DNA of 6,786 nucleotides, from contig JAIPIE010000039.1 of assembly GCA_021734825.1 (NCBI GenBank), positions 1 through 6,786 on the forward strand, in the 5' to 3' direction. Positions within the stretch are counted from its first letter, which is position 1; each line of letters starts with the position of its first letter. A program made the position numbers and the translations under genes. This document shows positions 4,771 through 6,786 of the stretch, one piece after another. A model generated the notes under the pieces. It saw only the letters and a program-made list of their open reading frames with translations, was not told the DNA's origin and searched no databases. Origin of the DNA: Patescibacteria group bacterium (GTDB lineage: Bacteria; Patescibacteriota; Patescibacteriia; Patescibacteriales; UBA12465).

Positions 4771-5733
4771 TTAAATTTCTAATTTAACTGTTCTAGCAAA
4801 ATTTTGACGATAACGGCGAAGCAGACCTTGAAGGGTAAAATGGTGATTTTGTGTCCCCTTTTTCTCTACAGCGTAAACAGCCACCGTTGAAGCTAAATAA
4901 GCCGCCTGCTTTAAGTCTAAGCCAAGGTTAAGACCTTTAATTAAGCCCGCCCGATAAGCATCACCGGCACCGGTAGGGTCAACTGCCTTAGCCGTCTCTA
5001 CCGCTGGTATTAAAATGCTTTCACCGCCACTGACAATTTCCGATCCTTGAGAGCCTTTAGTGATAATTAGATGCTTGTTAGGGACAATTAAATTAGTCTT
5101 TTTTAAATTTAAAGTTTTTTTAATTATCTCAATTTCATAATCATTCCCAATCACAATATAGGCGTCTTTAATCATGAGTTCCAATTCTTGCTGATTAAAA
5201 TTAATTACTTGCTGTCCAGGATCAAAAATATATTTTATCTTTCTTTTCTTCGCCCACTTCTGAGCCGCTAACATCCTATTTTTTGCATCGGGAGAAATAA
5301 TTAAATATGATATCTCTGTCTTATCTAAACTATTCAATTTGGCTAAAGCAGATGACCCTGGATAGAAACCAGCGATTTGATTATCAGCTGCATCAGTGAT
5401 AATAAAAGCGGCAGCGCAAGTTTCCTTGCTGTCCACTTTAACTCCCCTTAAATCAATATCTAAAGATGATAGGTGTTGCCTATAACTTAAAAAATCGGCA
5501 CCGACAGCCGTTAAAACAGATGAGCGCTCTTGTAGGAGCGCTAAATTATAGGCGATGTTACCGGCGGTTCCGCCAAAACCGGGACTTAAACGATTGAGGA
5601 CAAAACTGAGATTGAGATCATGTATTTTTCCAGGTAAGATGTGAGCAGAGAAACGTCCAGGGAAATTCATTACGACATCAAAGGCAATCGAACCAGCAAC
5701 GGCAACTACGGCTTTATTTTTTAGAGTTTTCAT
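4771..5733 (-). CDS. adoK: Adenosine kinase, PfkB (ribokinase) family, like mycobacterial AdoK
   Basis: This enzyme phosphorylates adenosine to AMP with ATP (EC 2.7.1.20), recycling the adenosine released by the neighbouring AhcY; it is cytosolic. The 320-aa length matches the family. The N-terminal GSIAFDVVMNFPGRFS (14-29) and LSFVLNRL (42-49) closely resemble Mycobacterium tuberculosis AdoK. PfkB signature 1 is GGTAGNIAYNLALL (54-67). FYPGSS (123-128), DPGQQ (171-175) and GNDYE (196-200) are further family landmarks. Signature 2 is DPTGAGDAYRAG (252-263), with the anion-hole glycines and catalytic base Asp258, and GTQ (293-295) follows. A general PfkB sugar or nucleoside kinase is the alternative, but the AdoK-like N-terminus and the position beside ahcY favour adenosine. 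The ATG at 5733 overlaps the end of the preceding gene by 20 bases, without a Shine-Dalgarno motif, implying translational coupling. No GC-rich terminator follows, so read-through into ahcY is possible. Confidence 0.92.
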   Translation of the reverse strand: MKTLKNKAVVAVAGSIAFDVVMNFPGRFSAHILPGKIHDLNLSFVLNRLSPGFGGTAGNIAYNLALLQERSSVLTAVGADFLSYRQHLSSLDIDLRGVKVDSKETCAAAFIITDAADNQIAGFYPGSSALAKLNSLDKTEISYLIISPDAKNRMLAAQKWAKKRKIKYIFDPGQQVINFNQQELELMIKDAYIVIGNDYEIEIIKKTLNLKKTNLIVPNKHLIITKGSQGSEIVSGGESILIPAVETAKAVDPTGAGDAYRAGLIKGLNLGLDLKQAAYLASTVAVYAVEKKGTQNHHFTLQGLLRRYRQNFARTVKLEI

Positions 5734-6637
5734 TAGTTTTTTGTTTACGTAATCGAGCTATTTCTTGTTTAATAGCTTTATATTCTAAAGATGCAGGAGC
5801 ATAATTTTCAAGAGTAGAGGATAAAATAGCTAAAGGAGCCTTAACATTAGTCTCTCCAGTTTCTTCATCAGAATTAACATTTTCATCGATAAATAAATCG
5901 CCGTCTTCGTTGCCCTGATCCAATTTTCTAGAGTCAGGCGCTAAATTTAAACTTTCATCAACAGCCGACATCTCTCCTCGATTTAATATATATTGTTTAC
6001 CTTCGACATTAAAAGGAATGGATCCTTCATAGCCCTCTTTAGTATTACTAGGTAATAACAATTTTTCATATATACTCAAAAGTGTTTTGATTTTATCCTT
6101 ATCCTCTTCTTTTAACAAATTTAAATTATCATTATTACTTAAATATTCAGCTTTTTGTACGGGATCAAAAGTTTTAAAACCAAAATGAGCAATAAAATCT
6201 TTAACCCAATCACTGACGTTTAACAATTTAAGCTTGGGATAGTTAGAGGCGCTAAACAAATTAGAAACTGACTGTTCAAAAGCACTTTTAAGTCTAGCCT
6301 TTTCCTCGCTTCGTTCCTCGAGATTAGAAATACTCAATAAATGCAACTCAAATTTCTCCCAAATATCAAAGCTTGGAATCTCAAAAACTAGAGCAAAGTC
6401 ATTTTTAATTAATTCTAAATAATCATTGGTATCATCAAAGTAATTCAAACAAATAAATTTTATTTTCTTTAAATAACTCCGATAACGAGCGTATGCGTGA
6501 CTATCCGTATTTTTAATATCAGATTCCTTTAGCCACTTGTCCACCATTTGATAAACATTAAAAGCGCTCTGAAAGTTACGATTTTTACTCGCATATTCTA
6601 CTTCTTGTTGTAATAAATCAAAACTTAATATAGCCAT
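5714..6637 (-). CDS. Unidentified 307-aa helical protein with an acidic linker
   Basis: I do not recognise this protein. Residues about 1-195 look like a continuous alpha-helical domain rich in aromatic and charged residues (for example NFQSAFNVYQMVDKWLKES, 21-39, and SDWVKDFIAHFGFKTFDP, 142-159). A short predicted beta segment (EGSIPFNVEGKQYILNRGE, 204-222) follows, then an acidic, Asp/Glu/Asn-rich, probably disordered linker (about 235-265) and a basic C-terminal helix (about 283-300, EYKAIKQEIARLRKQK). No signal peptide, membrane helix or catalytic motif is visible. It starts 5 bases after the stop of the preceding gene and overlaps adoK by 20 bases, so all three are probably one transcript; its link to SAM recycling may be only positional. 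The ATG at 6637 has no Shine-Dalgarno motif, only TTAAATTTT before it. The helix-linker-helix layout would suit a scaffold or binding protein, but this is not assignable from sequence alone. Confidence 0.8.
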   Translation of the reverse strand: MAILSFDLLQQEVEYASKNRNFQSAFNVYQMVDKWLKESDIKNTDSHAYARYRSYLKKIKFICLNYFDDTNDYLELIKNDFALVFEIPSFDIWEKFELHLLSISNLEERSEEKARLKSAFEQSVSNLFSASNYPKLKLLNVSDWVKDFIAHFGFKTFDPVQKAEYLSNNDNLNLLKEEDKDKIKTLLSIYEKLLLPSNTKEGYEGSIPFNVEGKQYILNRGEMSAVDESLNLAPDSRKLDQGNEDGDLFIDENVNSDEETGETNVKAPLAILSSTLENYAPASLEYKAIKQEIARLRKQKTNENSKK

Positions 6638-6642
6638 AAAAT

Positions 6643-6786
6643 TTAATGAATAATACTAGCAATGGCGCTCTCTGGGTCTTCTACGCTAACCTTACCACCA
6701 GCAACCGCTAGTCTTCTAATAGCGTCCGCGGTTGCTTTGGCTCCATTTTTTTCTAGCAATTCCAAATTCTTTTGATTAGAAGCAAT
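6643..6786 (-). CDS. C-terminal 47 residues of an unidentified gene, 5' end outside window
   Basis: The frame is open from the window edge to a TAA at 6645-6643. The visible tail has two likely helices (NQKNLELLEKNGAKATADAI, 4-23, and a short one near the end, PESAIASIIH, 38-47) joined by RRLAVAGGKVSVED (24-37). It has no family signature I can name. The 5-base gap to the next gene suggests co-transcription with the 307-aa protein and adoK. The balanced, Ala-rich composition and in-frame ending make it a credible coding tail. Confidence 0.65.
   Translation of the reverse strand: MASNQKNLELLEKNGAKATADAIRRLAVAGGKVSVEDPESAIASIIH

Noticed and set aside
4763..4772. AATAATTATT palindrome at the adoK stop as a terminator
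   Set aside because: It is made only of A and T, has no loop or T-tract, and would not form a stable hairpin.
1..6786. Recoding of TGA as glycine, as in Gracilibacteria/SR1
   Set aside because: No in-frame TGA is needed to keep any recognisable protein intact; the lack of TGA stops (only TAA and TAG seen) is a small sample in an AT-rich genome.

Overview
This AT-rich, tightly packed window carries every recognisable gene on the minus strand, so it is read here from high to low coordinates. The mixture points to a small-genome, uncultured bacterium of the Candidatus Patescibacteria (CPR) type: a short archaeal/Thermotoga-type S-adenosylhomocysteine hydrolase, an adenosine kinase like mycobacterial AdoK, an archaeal RibL-like FAD synthase, several unrecognised proteins, and no Shine-Dalgarno motif before any start codon. 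This placement is an inference from gene style; no rRNA or other marker is present. All visible stops are TAA or TAG, and the standard code gives intact proteins.

Layout in the direction of transcription: (1) the last 47 codons of an unidentified gene (6786-6643), an unidentified 307-aa protein (6637-5714) and adenosine kinase adoK (5733-4771, overlapping its predecessor by 20 bases), apparently one transcript. (2) An 87-base gap, the longest non-coding stretch here, with four spaced TTGAAT repeats, an A/T tract and a near-consensus sigma70-type promoter that would start a nearly leaderless ahcY message (4683-3424). (3) A hairpin that contains the ahcY stop codon, followed by a 55-base control region with two 16-bp TTGTAA/TTACAA palindromes 22 bp apart, lying over the promoter of a winged-helix nucleotidyltransferase (MNT, 3368-2823), a HEPN-domain protein (2821-2426) and metK (2420-1263), with gaps of 1 and 5 bases. 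(4) A GC-rich hairpin with a T-tract, then a small RibL-like nucleotidyltransferase (1224-814) and the first 266 residues of a large helical protein that runs off the window (800-1).

How the genes fit together: MetK makes S-adenosylmethionine from methionine and ATP; methyltransferases turn it into S-adenosylhomocysteine; AhcY splits that into homocysteine and adenosine; AdoK phosphorylates the adenosine to AMP, pulling the reversible AhcY reaction forward. Three enzymes of SAM turnover are therefore neighbours. The unusual element is the MNT/HEPN pair lodged between ahcY and metK, sharing a transcript with metK and preceded by an apparent double operator. This suggests that SAM synthetase expression is tied to a toxin-antitoxin-like or nucleotide-responsive module. 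The HEPN protein lacks the usual catalytic histidine (RNRDLYD in place of R-x4-6-H), so a regulatory or adaptor role is as likely as a toxin role.
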